From Streptomyces cucumeris (GTDB lineage Bacteria; Actinomycetota; Actinomycetes; Streptomycetales; Streptomycetaceae), in NCBI RefSeq assembly GCF_024295805.1, contig NZ_JANCLX010000023.1:55880-119879 (forward strand): a stretch of DNA of 64,000 bases, given 5' to 3'. Made by a program: the position numbers and the translations under genes. Within the stretch, counting starts at the first letter, position 1; each line of letters opens with the position of its first letter. The notes beneath the pieces were generated by a model. It ran no database searches. It was not told the DNA's origin and worked only from the letters and a program-made list of their open reading frames with translations. This document shows positions 1 through 8,320 of the stretch, piece after piece.

Positions 1-165
1 GCGCCCGCCCCGCCGCCCCCCCCGGGGGCCCCCCCCCCCCCCGGGGGGGGGGGCGCCCCGCCCCCGGCCCCCCCCCCCCGTCCGTTCCCCGCTGCCCGTC
101 CCTTTTTCCCCTTCCCGCGCCCTCCGATATCCCTCCGGCTTCGGTGATTTGTCGACATCTGAAGG
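1..165. other. Homopolymer-rich leading segment without a gene
   Basis: The first 80 bases are almost pure runs of C and G, including blocks of 9 to 13 identical bases, followed by pyrimidine-rich sequence up to about 120. No coding region is visible. Such runs are unusual even for Streptomyces and may be an assembly edge artefact or a poorly resolved intergenic tract. The last part would carry the promoter and leader of the downstream kinase gene, but no convincing promoter can be read. Confidence 0.5.
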
Positions 166-276
166 GTGTTTTCCGCCGCAGAAGTGACAGTTGGCGTGGT
201 CTGGCGCACCCAACGCGCCAGTAGCCGCGTAGCTTTGTCGCCAACGTGCCCCCCTGTCGGAGGATTCGGAGCAGTC

Positions 277-1587
277 TTGTCACGGAAGATCGGCAGCCGG
301 TACACCGCGCACCAGGTCCTGGGACGCGGTAGCGCCGGCACGGTGTGGCTGGGCGAGGGGCCCGAGGGCCCCGTCGCCATCAAGCTCCTGCGCGAGGACC
401 TCTCCTCCGACCAGGAGCTGGTCGGCCGTTTCGTACAGGAGCGCACCGCGCTGCTCGGCCTCGACCACCCCCGGGTGGTCGGCGTGCGCGACCTGGTGGT
501 CGACGGCAACGACCTGGCGCTCGTCATGGACCTGGTCCGCGGTACGGATCTGCGCACCCGGCTCGACCGCGAGCGGCGGCTCGCCCCGGAGGCGGCGGTC
601 GCCATCGCCGCGGACGTGGCGGACGCGCTGGCCGCGGCGCACGCGGCCGGGGTGGTCCACCGCGACGTCAAACCGGAGAACGTGCTGCTGGACATGCAGG
701 GCCCGCTGGGGCCCGGCGGCGCGCACCCCGCCCTGCTCACCGACTTCGGTATCGCGCGCCTGGTCGACGCCCCCAGCCGGATCCGCGAGCGGCAGCCGCG
801 CGGCCAGCAGCAGGGCCAGGGCCGCTCACCGAACCCGCGCAGTGTCATCGGCACCCCGGACTATCTGGCCCCGGAGATCATCGAGGGGCTGCCGCCGCGC
901 GCCAGTGTCGATGTGTACGCCCTGGCCACCGTGCTCTACGAGCTGCTGGCCGGGTTCACCCCGTTCGGCGGCGGCCACCCCGGCGCGATCCTGCGCCGCC
1001 ATGTGACCGAGACCGTGGCGCCGCTGCCCGGGATCCCCGACGAGCTGTGGCAGCTCCTGCTCCAGTGCCTGGCCAAGGCGCCCGCCTCCCGGCTGCGCGC
1101 CTCCGAGCTGGCGGCGCGGCTGCGCGAGCTGCTGCCGAGTCTGGCCGGATATCCGCCGCTGGACATCGACGAGCCCGATGAGCAGGAGGACGAGCGCGAG
1201 GGCGGCTATGAGGAGCCCGCCCCACGCGGCCCGGCCGCCGGGCAGCCGCAGCGGCGGCGTGGCGCGGTGCCGCTGGTCCCCGGCGCCGTACCGGACTCCA
1301 GCCGGGACACCCACACCAGCATGCGGGTGCCCAGCGCCGATGAGCTTGCGGGCGGCGCCCACGGCACCGCGCGCGCCCCCCGGGTGCACGGCCAGCGCCG
1401 GGCGGGCTCGGCCCGCAACCGGCCCTCGGAGGCGGTCCGCCGCCGCCGGGTGAAGGCCGCGGTGGTCTCGGTGGCCGCGCTGATCGCCATCGCGGTCGGC
1501 GGATGGCTGGCCACCGGCGGCGATGACGGCGGCGATCCGCCCAAGGGAGGGGAGCACTCCAGCTCCCAGGACGCCGGGAGTCCGTGA
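277..1587 (+). CDS. pkaB: Membrane Ser/Thr protein kinase (PkaB-like)
   Basis: Eukaryote-type Ser/Thr kinase of 436 residues. It shows the glycine loop (GRGSAGTVWLG), the lysine motif VAIKLL, the catalytic HRDVKPEN, the DFG motif and the APE motif in order over the first 270 or so residues. A basic, proline-rich linker follows, then one membrane segment near the C terminus (AAVVSVAALIAIAVGGWLA) and a short tail. There is no PASTA domain, so the kinase is cytoplasmic with a single anchor. I chose the TTG start because kinase homology begins there (KIGSRYTAHQVLG) and GGAGG lies 13 bases upstream; an in-frame start further upstream adds unrelated residues. Its position directly before prfB matches pkaB of S. 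coelicolor, recalled from memory; the symbol is therefore tentative. Confidence 0.8.
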   Translation: MSRKIGSRYTAHQVLGRGSAGTVWLGEGPEGPVAIKLLREDLSSDQELVGRFVQERTALLGLDHPRVVGVRDLVVDGNDLALVMDLVRGTDLRTRLDRERRLAPEAAVAIAADVADALAAAHAAGVVHRDVKPENVLLDMQGPLGPGGAHPALLTDFGIARLVDAPSRIRERQPRGQQQGQGRSPNPRSVIGTPDYLAPEIIEGLPPRASVDVYALATVLYELLAGFTPFGGGHPGAILRRHVTETVAPLPGIPDELWQLLLQCLAKAPASRLRASELAARLRELLPSLAGYPPLDIDEPDEQEDEREGGYEEPAPRGPAAGQPQRRRGAVPLVPGAVPDSSRDTHTSMRVPSADELAGGAHGTARAPRVHGQRRAGSARNRPSEAVRRRRVKAAVVSVAALIAIAVGGWLATGGDDGGDPPKGGEHSSSQDAGSP

Positions 1588-1627
1588 CCGGGGCCGGTCA
1601 GTCTCCGGCAGCGGTTACGCTGGTGCC

Positions 1628-2734
1628 GTGGCAGTCGTCGATGTATCCGAAGAGCTGAAGTCCCTCTCCTCGACCATGGGGTCGATCGAGGCCGTCCTGG
1701 ACCTCGACAAGATGAGGGCCGACATCGCCGTGCTCGAGGAGCAGGCGGCGGCCCCGTCCCTGTGGGACGACCCGGAGAACGCGCAGAAGATCACCAGCAA
1801 GCTCTCCTATCTCCAGGGGCACCTCCGCCGGACCGAGGAGCTCCGCGGCCGTATCGACGACCTCGAGGTGCTCTTCGAGCTCGCCGCGGACGAGGGCGAC
1901 GATGACGCCCGCGCCGAGGCCGAGGCCGAGCTCGAGTCCGTGCGCAAGGCGGTCGACGAGATGGAGGTGCGCACCCTCCTGTCCGGCGAGTACGACGCCC
2001 GCGAGGCGCTCGTCAACATCCGCGCCGAGGCGGGCGGTGTGGACGCCGCCGACTTCGCCGAGCAGCTCCAGCGGATGTATCTGCGCTGGGCCGAGCGCCA
2101 CGGCTACAAGACCGAGGTCTACGAGACCTCGTACGCGGAGGAGGCCGGTATCAAGTCGACCACCTTCGCCGTCCAGACCCCGTACGCCTACGGCACCCTC
2201 TCGGTCGAGCAGGGCACCCACCGGCTGGTGCGGATCTCGCCCTTCGACAACCAGGGGCGCCGCCAGACGTCGTTCGCCGGTGTCGAGGTGCTGCCGGTGG
2301 TCGAGCAGACCGACCACATCGAGATCGACGAGTCCGAGCTGCGGGTCGATGTGTACCGCTCCTCCGGTCCCGGCGGCCAGGGCGTCAACACCACCGACTC
2401 CGCGGTGCGGTTGACCCACATCCCCACCGGGATCGTGGTCTCCTGCCAGAACGAGCGGTCGCAGATCCAGAACAAGGCCACCGCGATGAACGTCCTCCAG
2501 GCGAAGCTGCTCGAGCGGCGCCGCCAGGAGGAGCAGGCCAAGATGGACGCGCTCAAGGGCGACGGCGGCAACTCCTGGGGCAACCAGATGCGTTCCTACG
2601 TCCTGCACCCGTACCAGATGGTCAAGGACCTGCGCACCGAGTTCGAGGTCGGCAACCCGCAGGCGGTGCTCGACGGCGAGCTGGACGGCTTCTTGGAGGC
2701 CGGGATCCGCTGGCGGAAGCAGCAGGAGAAGTAG
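1628..2734 (+). CDS. prfB: Peptide chain release factor 2
   Basis: RF2 of 368 residues, recognising UGA and UAA stop codons and triggering peptide release on the ribosome. The N-terminal coiled domain precedes the stop-recognition tripeptide SPF (within RISPFDNQG) and the catalytic GGQ motif (SGPGGQGVNTT, about residue 250). The C-terminal half has the typical HPYQMVKDLRT segment. The GTG at 1628 is preferred over in-frame codons upstream because family similarity (VDVSEELKSLSS) starts there. No in-frame UGA is present in the early coding region, so the autoregulatory frameshift found in many other bacteria is absent. It lies about 40 bases after the kinase gene and may be co-transcribed with it. 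Confidence 0.97.
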   Translation: MAVVDVSEELKSLSSTMGSIEAVLDLDKMRADIAVLEEQAAAPSLWDDPENAQKITSKLSYLQGHLRRTEELRGRIDDLEVLFELAADEGDDDARAEAEAELESVRKAVDEMEVRTLLSGEYDAREALVNIRAEAGGVDAADFAEQLQRMYLRWAERHGYKTEVYETSYAEEAGIKSTTFAVQTPYAYGTLSVEQGTHRLVRISPFDNQGRRQTSFAGVEVLPVVEQTDHIEIDESELRVDVYRSSGPGGQGVNTTDSAVRLTHIPTGIVVSCQNERSQIQNKATAMNVLQAKLLERRRQEEQAKMDALKGDGGNSWGNQMRSYVLHPYQMVKDLRTEFEVGNPQAVLDGELDGFLEAGIRWRKQQEK

Positions 2735-3022
2735 TACCGCTCGATCCCCAAGTGGCCGCGTCCACGCCCTTTTTGGTCACAGTCCTGTACCCATGCATCA
2801 CTCAAGGAAATGCATAGCGGACATCTCGGATGGAAATGACCTTGACGGTGATTTCAGATCACGGAAGGCTGACGCGCGGCATGCGTATGTCCGGGGCGCG
2901 TGTGAACGGGGACCAGCGGACCGCCGGTTAGGGCGGTGACCGCGGAACATGACACCCCGAGGGCCGTGGCCCCGCGCATAGCTGCTCCATTGACGAGTAC
3001 AGCTACTGGGGGTAGCAGGCAG

Positions 3023-3739
3023 ATGACGAAGAAGACGCGGCTGCGGATCGCGCGCATAGCCGCCGGCGCGGTGATCGCCGCCGGTGCGTCGCTCACCGCC
3101 GCCGGCGCCGCATCGGCCGTGGGTGTGGATGTCGGCATCGGTGGTGTCGGAGCCTCGGTCAGCGCCGATGAGCAGGGTGTGGACATCGGTGCGAGCGTGG
3201 GTGCTCCCGCGCCCGACCCGACCGATGAGCCCACGGACGACCCGACCGTGATCCCGACGCCGCCGACGGACCCGCCGACCGATGACCCGACGGACCCGCC
3301 CACGGACGACCCGACGGTCCCGCCCACCGGCGAGCCGACGGACCCGCCGACCGATGAGCCGACGGACCCGCCCACGGACGAGCCGACGGACCCGCCGACC
3401 GATGAGCCGACGGACCCGCCGACCAATGAGCCCACCGACCCGCCGTCGACGGACGACCCGACCGACGAGCCCACCAAGCCCGCCCCGGGCGGTGGCGGCG
3501 GTGACAACGGCGACGACTCCACCTGCACGGTGGACCTCGACAGCACCGACTGCGACGACAACACGGACACCGACAACGTCGGCTCCAAGCCGGTCGAGCA
3601 GGGCAAGGCCAAGGAGCAGCTCGCCGAGACCGGTGCCGGTCAGACCACGTTCCTGCTGGTCGGCGCCGCGACGATGATCGCGGGCGGAATCGGCTTCCGC
3701 TTCGTTCCGCGTCTGGTCAACCGCAACAACGTGGCCTGA
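3023..3739 (+). CDS. LAETG-anchored, Pro/Thr/Asp repeat surface protein
   Basis: Secreted wall-anchored protein of 238 residues. A basic N terminus and a hydrophobic signal segment ending around AGAASA come first, then a glycine-rich stretch, then roughly 80 residues of short repeats of the type TDPPTDEP, then an acidic part with two cysteines. The C terminus has the sorting signal LAETG followed by a hydrophobic segment and a basic tail. LAxTG is the motif preferred by class E sortases of high-GC actinobacteria, so covalent attachment to the peptidoglycan is predicted. The repeats probably act as a wall-spanning stalk. The ATG at 3023 gives a proper signal peptide; a longer frame starting at 2936 does not. 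No catalytic domain is recognisable. Confidence 0.8.
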   Translation: MTKKTRLRIARIAAGAVIAAGASLTAAGAASAVGVDVGIGGVGASVSADEQGVDIGASVGAPAPDPTDEPTDDPTVIPTPPTDPPTDDPTDPPTDDPTVPPTGEPTDPPTDEPTDPPTDEPTDPPTDEPTDPPTNEPTDPPSTDDPTDEPTKPAPGGGGGDNGDDSTCTVDLDSTDCDDNTDTDNVGSKPVEQGKAKEQLAETGAGQTTFLLVGAATMIAGGIGFRFVPRLVNRNNVA

Positions 3740-3790
3740 TCACCGAACGTAGCCACGATGGCCTGATCGTTCACAGGCCGTGAGTACGAC

Positions 3791-3826
3791 GAGGGGCCCG
3801 GAGCGCTGCAGAGCTCCGGGCCCCTC
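3791..3826. terminator. Bidirectional intrinsic terminator
   Basis: A perfect 14-bp inverted repeat (GAGGGGCCCGGAGC and its complement) around an 8-base loop. It lies between two convergent genes, the LAETG protein and the small zinc-ribbon protein, so it can serve both. Confidence 0.85.
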
Positions 3827-3859
3827 GGTATGTCGGGGTGTGTGGTCGGCTACCGGGCG

Positions 3860-4063
3860 TCACGCTCCGGCGGCGGCCACCTCATGGGCGAGCAGGGCCA
3901 CCGCGATCAGCCCCACCAGCAGCGCTATCAGAGCGGCCGGCGTCATACCGCCGAACAGCCCGTCCTGCTGCTGAAGGCGCTCCCTGCTGGCCCGGCAGAC
4001 CGGGCAGCGGCCCTCGCTGACCGGGCTCGCGCAGTTGGCGCAGACGAGCCTGTCGTACGTCAT
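3860..4063 (-). CDS. Small zinc-ribbon membrane protein
   Basis: A 67-residue protein. The N-terminal half carries two CxxC pairs (CANC and CPVC), a zinc-ribbon arrangement. The C-terminal half is a single hydrophobic membrane helix (PAALIALLVGLIAVALL). The ATG at 4063 is preceded by a strong ribosome binding site (GGGAGGAGA, 6 bases away), which decides the start over a longer frame that begins further upstream. Function unknown; similar small proteins occur next to ftsEX in Streptomyces. Confidence 0.75.
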   Translation of the reverse strand: MTYDRLVCANCASPVSEGRCPVCRASRERLQQQDGLFGGMTPAALIALLVGLIAVALLAHEVAAAGA

Positions 4064-4391
4064 GCGCTTTCTCCTCCCGCGCGGCGGTGCCGCAGTAGAC
4101 ACGGGCCCAACGCTCACGGAAATCGGTTGGTTCCCCTTCCACTGTGCCAGCTTCCGCCCGGTTCGGCGCGCCCCGCACGATTCCGTGCCGTATCCGTACC
4201 GGTTCCGTGGCCGCACCGAATGGCCCAGCGGTCAGTTTGTCAACCGTTTGCCCCCAATAGTGCCGTGAATAAACGCACCAAGGTGGATCGGCGCTGCGAG
4301 CTTGCACACGGTTCGCGTATGGTCACGCTCACCGACGGGAGCCGCTCAGGCAGCTGCCCGTACCGCTATCCAGGTCGACCGTGGTGCTTCA
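4064..4391. other. Divergent intergenic region upstream of ftsE
   Basis: About 330 bases between the divergent zinc-ribbon gene and ftsE. It is less GC-rich than its surroundings around 4230-4290, where promoters for both sides are likely, but I cannot assign convincing -35/-10 pairs. No small gene is supported. Confidence 0.4.
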
Positions 4392-5081
4392 GTGATCCGA
4401 TTCGACAACGTATCCAAGACCTACCCCAAGCAGACCCGGCCCGCACTCCGGGACGTCTCGCTCGAGATCGAGAAGGGCGAGTTCGTCTTCCTGGTGGGTT
4501 CCTCGGGGTCGGGAAAGTCCACCTTCCTGCGACTTCTCCTACGGGAGGAGCGGGCCAGCCATGGCGCGGTCCATGTGCTGGGCAAGGATCTCGCGCGGCT
4601 GTCCAACTGGAAGGTGCCGCAGATGCGCCGCCAGCTCGGGACGGTCTTCCAGGACTTCCGGCTGCTGCCCAACAAGACGGTCGGCGAGAACGTGGCCTTC
4701 GCGCTCGAGGTGATCGGCAAGCCGCGGACCGCGATCCGCAAGACCGTGCCCGAGGTGCTCGACCTGGTGGGGCTGGGGGGCAAGGACGACCGGATGCCCG
4801 GTGAGCTCTCCGGCGGTGAGCAGCAGCGGGTGGCCATCGCGCGCGCGTTCGTCAACCGTCCGATGCTGCTGATCGCCGACGAGCCGACCGGCAACCTGGA
4901 CCCGCAGACCTCCGTCGGGATCATGAAGCTGCTGGACCGGATCAACCGGACCGGTACCACCGTCGTCATGGCCACGCACGACCAGCAGATCGTGGACCAG
5001 ATGCGTAAGCGCGTGATCGAACTTGAAAAGGGCCGTCTCGTCCGCGACCAGTCCCGCGGCGTCTACGGCTACCAGCACTGA
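4392..5081 (+). CDS. ftsE: Cell division ATP-binding protein FtsE
   Basis: ATPase of the FtsEX ABC-type complex, 229 residues, the family's usual length. It has Walker A (GSSGSGKST), the ABC signature LSGGEQQR, Walker B with LLIADEPTGNLD, and the switch histidine in MATHDQQ. FtsE drives conformational change in FtsX to control peptidoglycan hydrolases at the septum rather than transporting a solute. The GTG at 4392 is the family start (VIRFDNVSKTYP). ftsX follows after 9 bases, so the two are co-transcribed. Confidence 0.96.
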   Translation: MIRFDNVSKTYPKQTRPALRDVSLEIEKGEFVFLVGSSGSGKSTFLRLLLREERASHGAVHVLGKDLARLSNWKVPQMRRQLGTVFQDFRLLPNKTVGENVAFALEVIGKPRTAIRKTVPEVLDLVGLGGKDDRMPGELSGGEQQRVAIARAFVNRPMLLIADEPTGNLDPQTSVGIMKLLDRINRTGTTVVMATHDQQIVDQMRKRVIELEKGRLVRDQSRGVYGYQH

Positions 5082-5090
5082 AAGGACGCC

Positions 5091-6002
5091 ATGCGCGCCC
5101 AGTTCGTCCTGTCGGAGATCGGCGTCGGTCTCCGCCGCAATCTCACGATGACCTTCGCGGTGATCGTCTCCGTCGCCCTCTCGCTCGCCCTGTTCGGCGG
5201 GTCCCTGCTCATGCGCGAGCAGGTGAGCACGATGAAGGGCTACTGGTACGACAAGGTCAACGTCTCGATCTTCCTCTGCAACAAGAACGACAAGGAGACC
5301 TCGGCCAACTGTGCCAAGGGGGCCGTCACCGAGGCCCAGAAGCAGGACATCAAGTCCGAGCTCAAGCAGATGAACATCGTGGAGTCGGTGCACTTCGAGA
5401 CGAGTGAGGAGGCGTACAAGCACTACAAGGAGCAGTTCGGGGACTCGCCGCTCGCCGACTCGCTGACCCCGGATCAGATGCAGGAGTCCTTCCGCATCAA
5501 GCTGAAGGACCCCGAGCGCTATGACGTCATCTCCACCGCCTTCGCCGCCCGTCCAGGGGTGCAGGAGGTGCAGGACCAGAAGAAACTGGTCGACGACCTC
5601 TTCAACCTGCTCAACGGTATGAACTTCGCGGCACTCGCGGTGATGGCGCTGATGCTGGTGGTCGCGCTGATGCTGATCGTCAACACGGTCCGGGTCTCGG
5701 CGTTCAGCCGCCGCCGGGAGACCGGGATCATGCGGCTGGTCGGCGCGTCCAGTTTCTATATCCAGATGCCGTTCATCATGGAGGCCGCCATCGCGGGGCT
5801 GCTGGGCGCGGGCTTCGCCTGCGTACTGCTGGTCAGCGGGCAGTACTTCCTGGTCAACAACTGGCTGGTGGACAAGATCGACGTGATCAACTTCATCGGC
5901 TGGGACGCGGTGCTCGCCAAGTTGCCGCTGGTACTGGCGATCGGGCTGCTGATGCCCGCCCTCGCGGCCTTCTTCGCGCTCCGCAAGTATCTCAAGGTGT
6001 GA
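5091..6002 (+). CDS. ftsX: Cell division protein FtsX
   Basis: Membrane partner of FtsE, 303 residues. One membrane helix near residues 20-42 is followed by a large extracytoplasmic loop (about 45-175, with a CNKNDKETSANC cysteine pair), then three helices in the C-terminal FtsX/MacB-type domain. The external loop is where actinobacterial FtsX engages its hydrolase partner. A good GGAC-type leader precedes the ATG, and the gene follows ftsE closely. The next gene encodes an S41 protease about 70 bases downstream, the same order seen in other Streptomyces. Confidence 0.96.
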   Translation: MRAQFVLSEIGVGLRRNLTMTFAVIVSVALSLALFGGSLLMREQVSTMKGYWYDKVNVSIFLCNKNDKETSANCAKGAVTEAQKQDIKSELKQMNIVESVHFETSEEAYKHYKEQFGDSPLADSLTPDQMQESFRIKLKDPERYDVISTAFAARPGVQEVQDQKKLVDDLFNLLNGMNFAALAVMALMLVVALMLIVNTVRVSAFSRRRETGIMRLVGASSFYIQMPFIMEAAIAGLLGAGFACVLLVSGQYFLVNNWLVDKIDVINFIGWDAVLAKLPLVLAIGLLMPALAAFFALRKYLKV

Positions 6003-6070
6003 CATTCGCCCCGGGCGCCGTACCGGACAACCCCCCGTACGGCGCCCGTTGGTGCCCTACACTCACCGGC

Positions 6071-7273
6071 ATGTCGGGCCCGTGTTTGTTCGTCCAACCC
6101 CGCCGCATTCGCCGTGGGGCCGCCCTGACATTGGTCTTCGTGAGCGTGCTGGCCACCGGCGCGGCAGCCGGTTCCTGGGACGCCGAGGCGGAGAACGGAC
6201 GCCACCCCGGAGCGGATCGGATACCGGCGCACGCGGTCCTGGGCTCCGTGGAGAGCGAACAGGTGAAGGCGGCCGCGGCCGCCGCCCAGCAGGACGGCAA
6301 GTCCGGCTCCGAGGCCGCCCGCGAGGTCGTCAGCCGCAGCGGCGACCGCTGGGGCGCCGTCTACAGCGCCCGGGAGTACGAGGGGTTCCGCCGCAATCTC
6401 GACGGTGTCTACGTGGGCACCGGCATCTCCGCCCGCCAGGGCCGCGAGGGCCGGATCGAGGTGGACCGGGTGCAGCCCGGCAGCCCCGCCCGCAAGGCCG
6501 GGATCCGCTCCGGTGACCGGCTGCTGACCGTCGACGGGGTACGCGTCACCGGGCGTCCCGTCACCGATGTCGTCACCCGGCTGCGCGGCCGCGCCGAGCA
6601 TGCCGCGGGCAGCCCGGTGACCCTCGGACTGCGACGTGACGGGCAGAGCTGGCGGCAGACCCTGCACCGGGCCCGGCTGGCCACCGAACCGGTGACCGTG
6701 GACCGCCTCGGCGGTCCGGACGCCGGGGCGGTACGGATCAAGGTCGACTCCTTCACCCGGGGCTCGGGCGAGCGGGTCCGCCGCGCCGTACGCCGCGTCC
6801 CGGACGGCGAGGGGATCCTGCTCGACCTCCGCGGCAACTCCGGCGGACTGGTCACCGAGGCCGTGACCACCGCCTCCTCCTTCCTCGACGGCGGCCTGGT
6901 CGCCACCTACGACGTCCGCGGTTCCCAGCGCGTTCTGGAGGCCAGGCCGGGCGGGGACACCCGCAGCCCGCTGGTGGTCCTGGTCGACGGCGGCACCATG
7001 AGCGCCGCCGAGCTGCTCACCGGCGCCCTCCAGGACCGTGGCCGCGCCGTGGTCGTCGGCTCCCGGACCTTCGGCAAGGGGTCGGTGCAGATGCCCAGCG
7101 AGCTGCCGGACGGCTCGGTCGCCGAGCTCACCGTCGGCCACTACCGCACCCCCGCCGGCCGCAGTGTGGACGGCGAGGGCATCTCCCCCGATCTGTCGGT
7201 CACGGGCGACAGCGGACCCGGCGCCGAAGCCCGCGCCCGCACGGTATTGAGTGGCCTCGGGGGCGGGTCCTAG
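6071..7273 (+). CDS. S41-family carboxy-terminal processing peptidase
   Basis: CtpA-like serine protease of 400 residues. An N-terminal hydrophobic segment (ALTLVFVSVLATGAAAGS) acts as signal or anchor. A PDZ domain spans about residues 95-175 (GIRSGDRLLTVDGV). The tail-specific protease core contains the Ser in GGTMSAAELL and the Lys in FGKGSVQ that form the Ser/Lys dyad. It should degrade or trim exported proteins at their C termini. The ATG at 6071 gives an intact signal segment; an upstream frame overlapping ftsX lacks it. Its place after ftsEX suggests a role connected with envelope remodelling, which is inference. Confidence 0.9.
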   Translation: MSGPCLFVQPRRIRRGAALTLVFVSVLATGAAAGSWDAEAENGRHPGADRIPAHAVLGSVESEQVKAAAAAAQQDGKSGSEAAREVVSRSGDRWGAVYSAREYEGFRRNLDGVYVGTGISARQGREGRIEVDRVQPGSPARKAGIRSGDRLLTVDGVRVTGRPVTDVVTRLRGRAEHAAGSPVTLGLRRDGQSWRQTLHRARLATEPVTVDRLGGPDAGAVRIKVDSFTRGSGERVRRAVRRVPDGEGILLDLRGNSGGLVTEAVTTASSFLDGGLVATYDVRGSQRVLEARPGGDTRSPLVVLVDGGTMSAAELLTGALQDRGRAVVVGSRTFGKGSVQMPSELPDGSVAELTVGHYRTPAGRSVDGEGISPDLSVTGDSGPGAEARARTVLSGLGGGS

Positions 7274-7291
7274 TGCGAGAATGGCCTCGCT

Positions 7292-7771
7292 ATGGCTAAA
7301 GAGACGGGTCGCAAGCTGATCGCGCAGAACAAGAAGGCGCGGCACGACTACAACATCCTGGACACGTACGAGTGCGGTCTGGTGCTCACCGGGACCGAGG
7401 TGAAGTCGCTGCGCCAGGGCCGGGCCTCGCTCGCGGACGGCTTCGCGCAGCTCGACGGCGGCGAGGCGTGGCTGCACAACGTGCACATCCCCGAGTACTC
7501 CCAGGGGACCTGGACCAATCACTCCGCGCGGCGCAGGCGGAAGCTGCTGCTGCACCGGGCGGAGATCGACAAGCTGCTCGGCAAGACCCAGGAGACCGGG
7601 CATACGCTCGTTCCGCTGGCGCTGTACTTCAAGGACGGCCGGGCCAAGGTCGAGATCGCCCTCGCCAAGGGCAAGAAGGAGTACGACAAGCGGCAGACCC
7701 TGCGCGAGAAGCAGGACCGCCGTGAGACCGACCGGGCGATCTCGGCGGCCAAGCGCCGCCAGCGCGCCTGA
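7292..7771 (+). CDS. smpB: SsrA-binding protein SmpB
   Basis: RNA-binding protein of 159 residues that delivers tmRNA to stalled ribosomes. The oligonucleotide-binding core includes NKKARHDYNILDTYECGLVL and the GTEVKSLR motif. The basic C-terminal tail (KGKKEYDKRQTLREKQDRR) enters the empty mRNA channel. It lies 18 bases after the S41 protease gene and immediately upstream of ssrA, the arrangement expected for these partners. Confidence 0.97.
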   Translation: MAKETGRKLIAQNKKARHDYNILDTYECGLVLTGTEVKSLRQGRASLADGFAQLDGGEAWLHNVHIPEYSQGTWTNHSARRRRKLLLHRAEIDKLLGKTQETGHTLVPLALYFKDGRAKVEIALAKGKKEYDKRQTLREKQDRRETDRAISAAKRRQRA

Positions 7772-7893
7772 CCGGCCCTGCCGGGACGGCAGCGGCGGGG
7801 CGGCGGGAATGATGTGGCCCCCTCGCGCGTTGGTCACCTATGATGGCGCTGTGCCCCTCCGAGGGCGCGGCACCACCTTTGAAAACACCACAT

Positions 7894-8260
7894 GGGGATG
7901 ATCGGTTTCGACAGCGGCTGTCGAAGCAGGGGAAGCGAGCCGAGGAAGCGGCAATGATCTCGTAAACCATATGTCGCAACCAATAATCGCCAACACCAAG
8001 CGCGATTCCTTCGCCCTCGCTGCCTAAGTAGCGACTTGCGAAGTGTCAGCCCGGGGATGTTCCCGACCCGGATCCTGGCATCGACTAGGGAACTAAACCA
8101 CTAGACCCGGTCACGGGGTGTAGTGGGAAATCAAACAGTGACTGAGCCCGTCGGAGACTTGTCCGCGTGATCTCCGGGGCCGAGAAAATCACAGCGGACT
8201 GCGCTCGGAGAAGCCCTGTTTCCGCACCGGTGGACGCGGGTTCGATTCCCGCCATCTCCA
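7894..8260 (+). ncRNA. ssrA: Transfer-messenger RNA (tmRNA)
   Basis: The 5' end GGGGATGATCGG pairs with the 3' end CATCTCC to give a 7-bp tRNA-like acceptor stem with discriminator A at 8260; CCA is not encoded. The T-arm sequence GGTTCGATTCCC-type lies just before the 3' end. The tag reading frame resumes at GCC (7989) and reads ANTKRDSFALAA before a TAA stop at 8025-8027. Pseudoknot sequences fill the middle. The gene is next to smpB. The tag seems shorter than the one I remember for S. coelicolor, which has extra residues between DS and FALAA. Confidence 0.95.
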
Positions 8261-8272
8261 CTCATCCCATGT

Positions 8273-8310
8273 ACGACGAAGGCCCTGCCGGAAGGCAGGG
8301 CCTTCGTCGT
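8273..8310. terminator. Terminator shared by ssrA and the convergent gene
   Basis: A perfect 17-bp inverted repeat (ACGACGAAGGCCCTGCC) with a GGAA loop. It follows ssrA and lies at the end of the convergent SRPBCC/DUF2867 gene. Confidence 0.9.
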
Positions 8311-8320
8311 TGTCACGTGT

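Noticed and set aside
1628..1760. Programmed frameshift in prfB
   Set aside because: No in-frame UGA with an upstream Shine-Dalgarno-like sequence is present; the frame is continuous.
3215..3480. Possible CRISPR array or minisatellite
   Set aside because: The repeats are in-frame codons for TDPPTDEP-like units of a surface protein, with no regular spacers.
5756..7837. Leftward ORF of 693 codons
   Set aside because: Antisense to ftsX, the S41 protease and smpB; no similarity or binding site.
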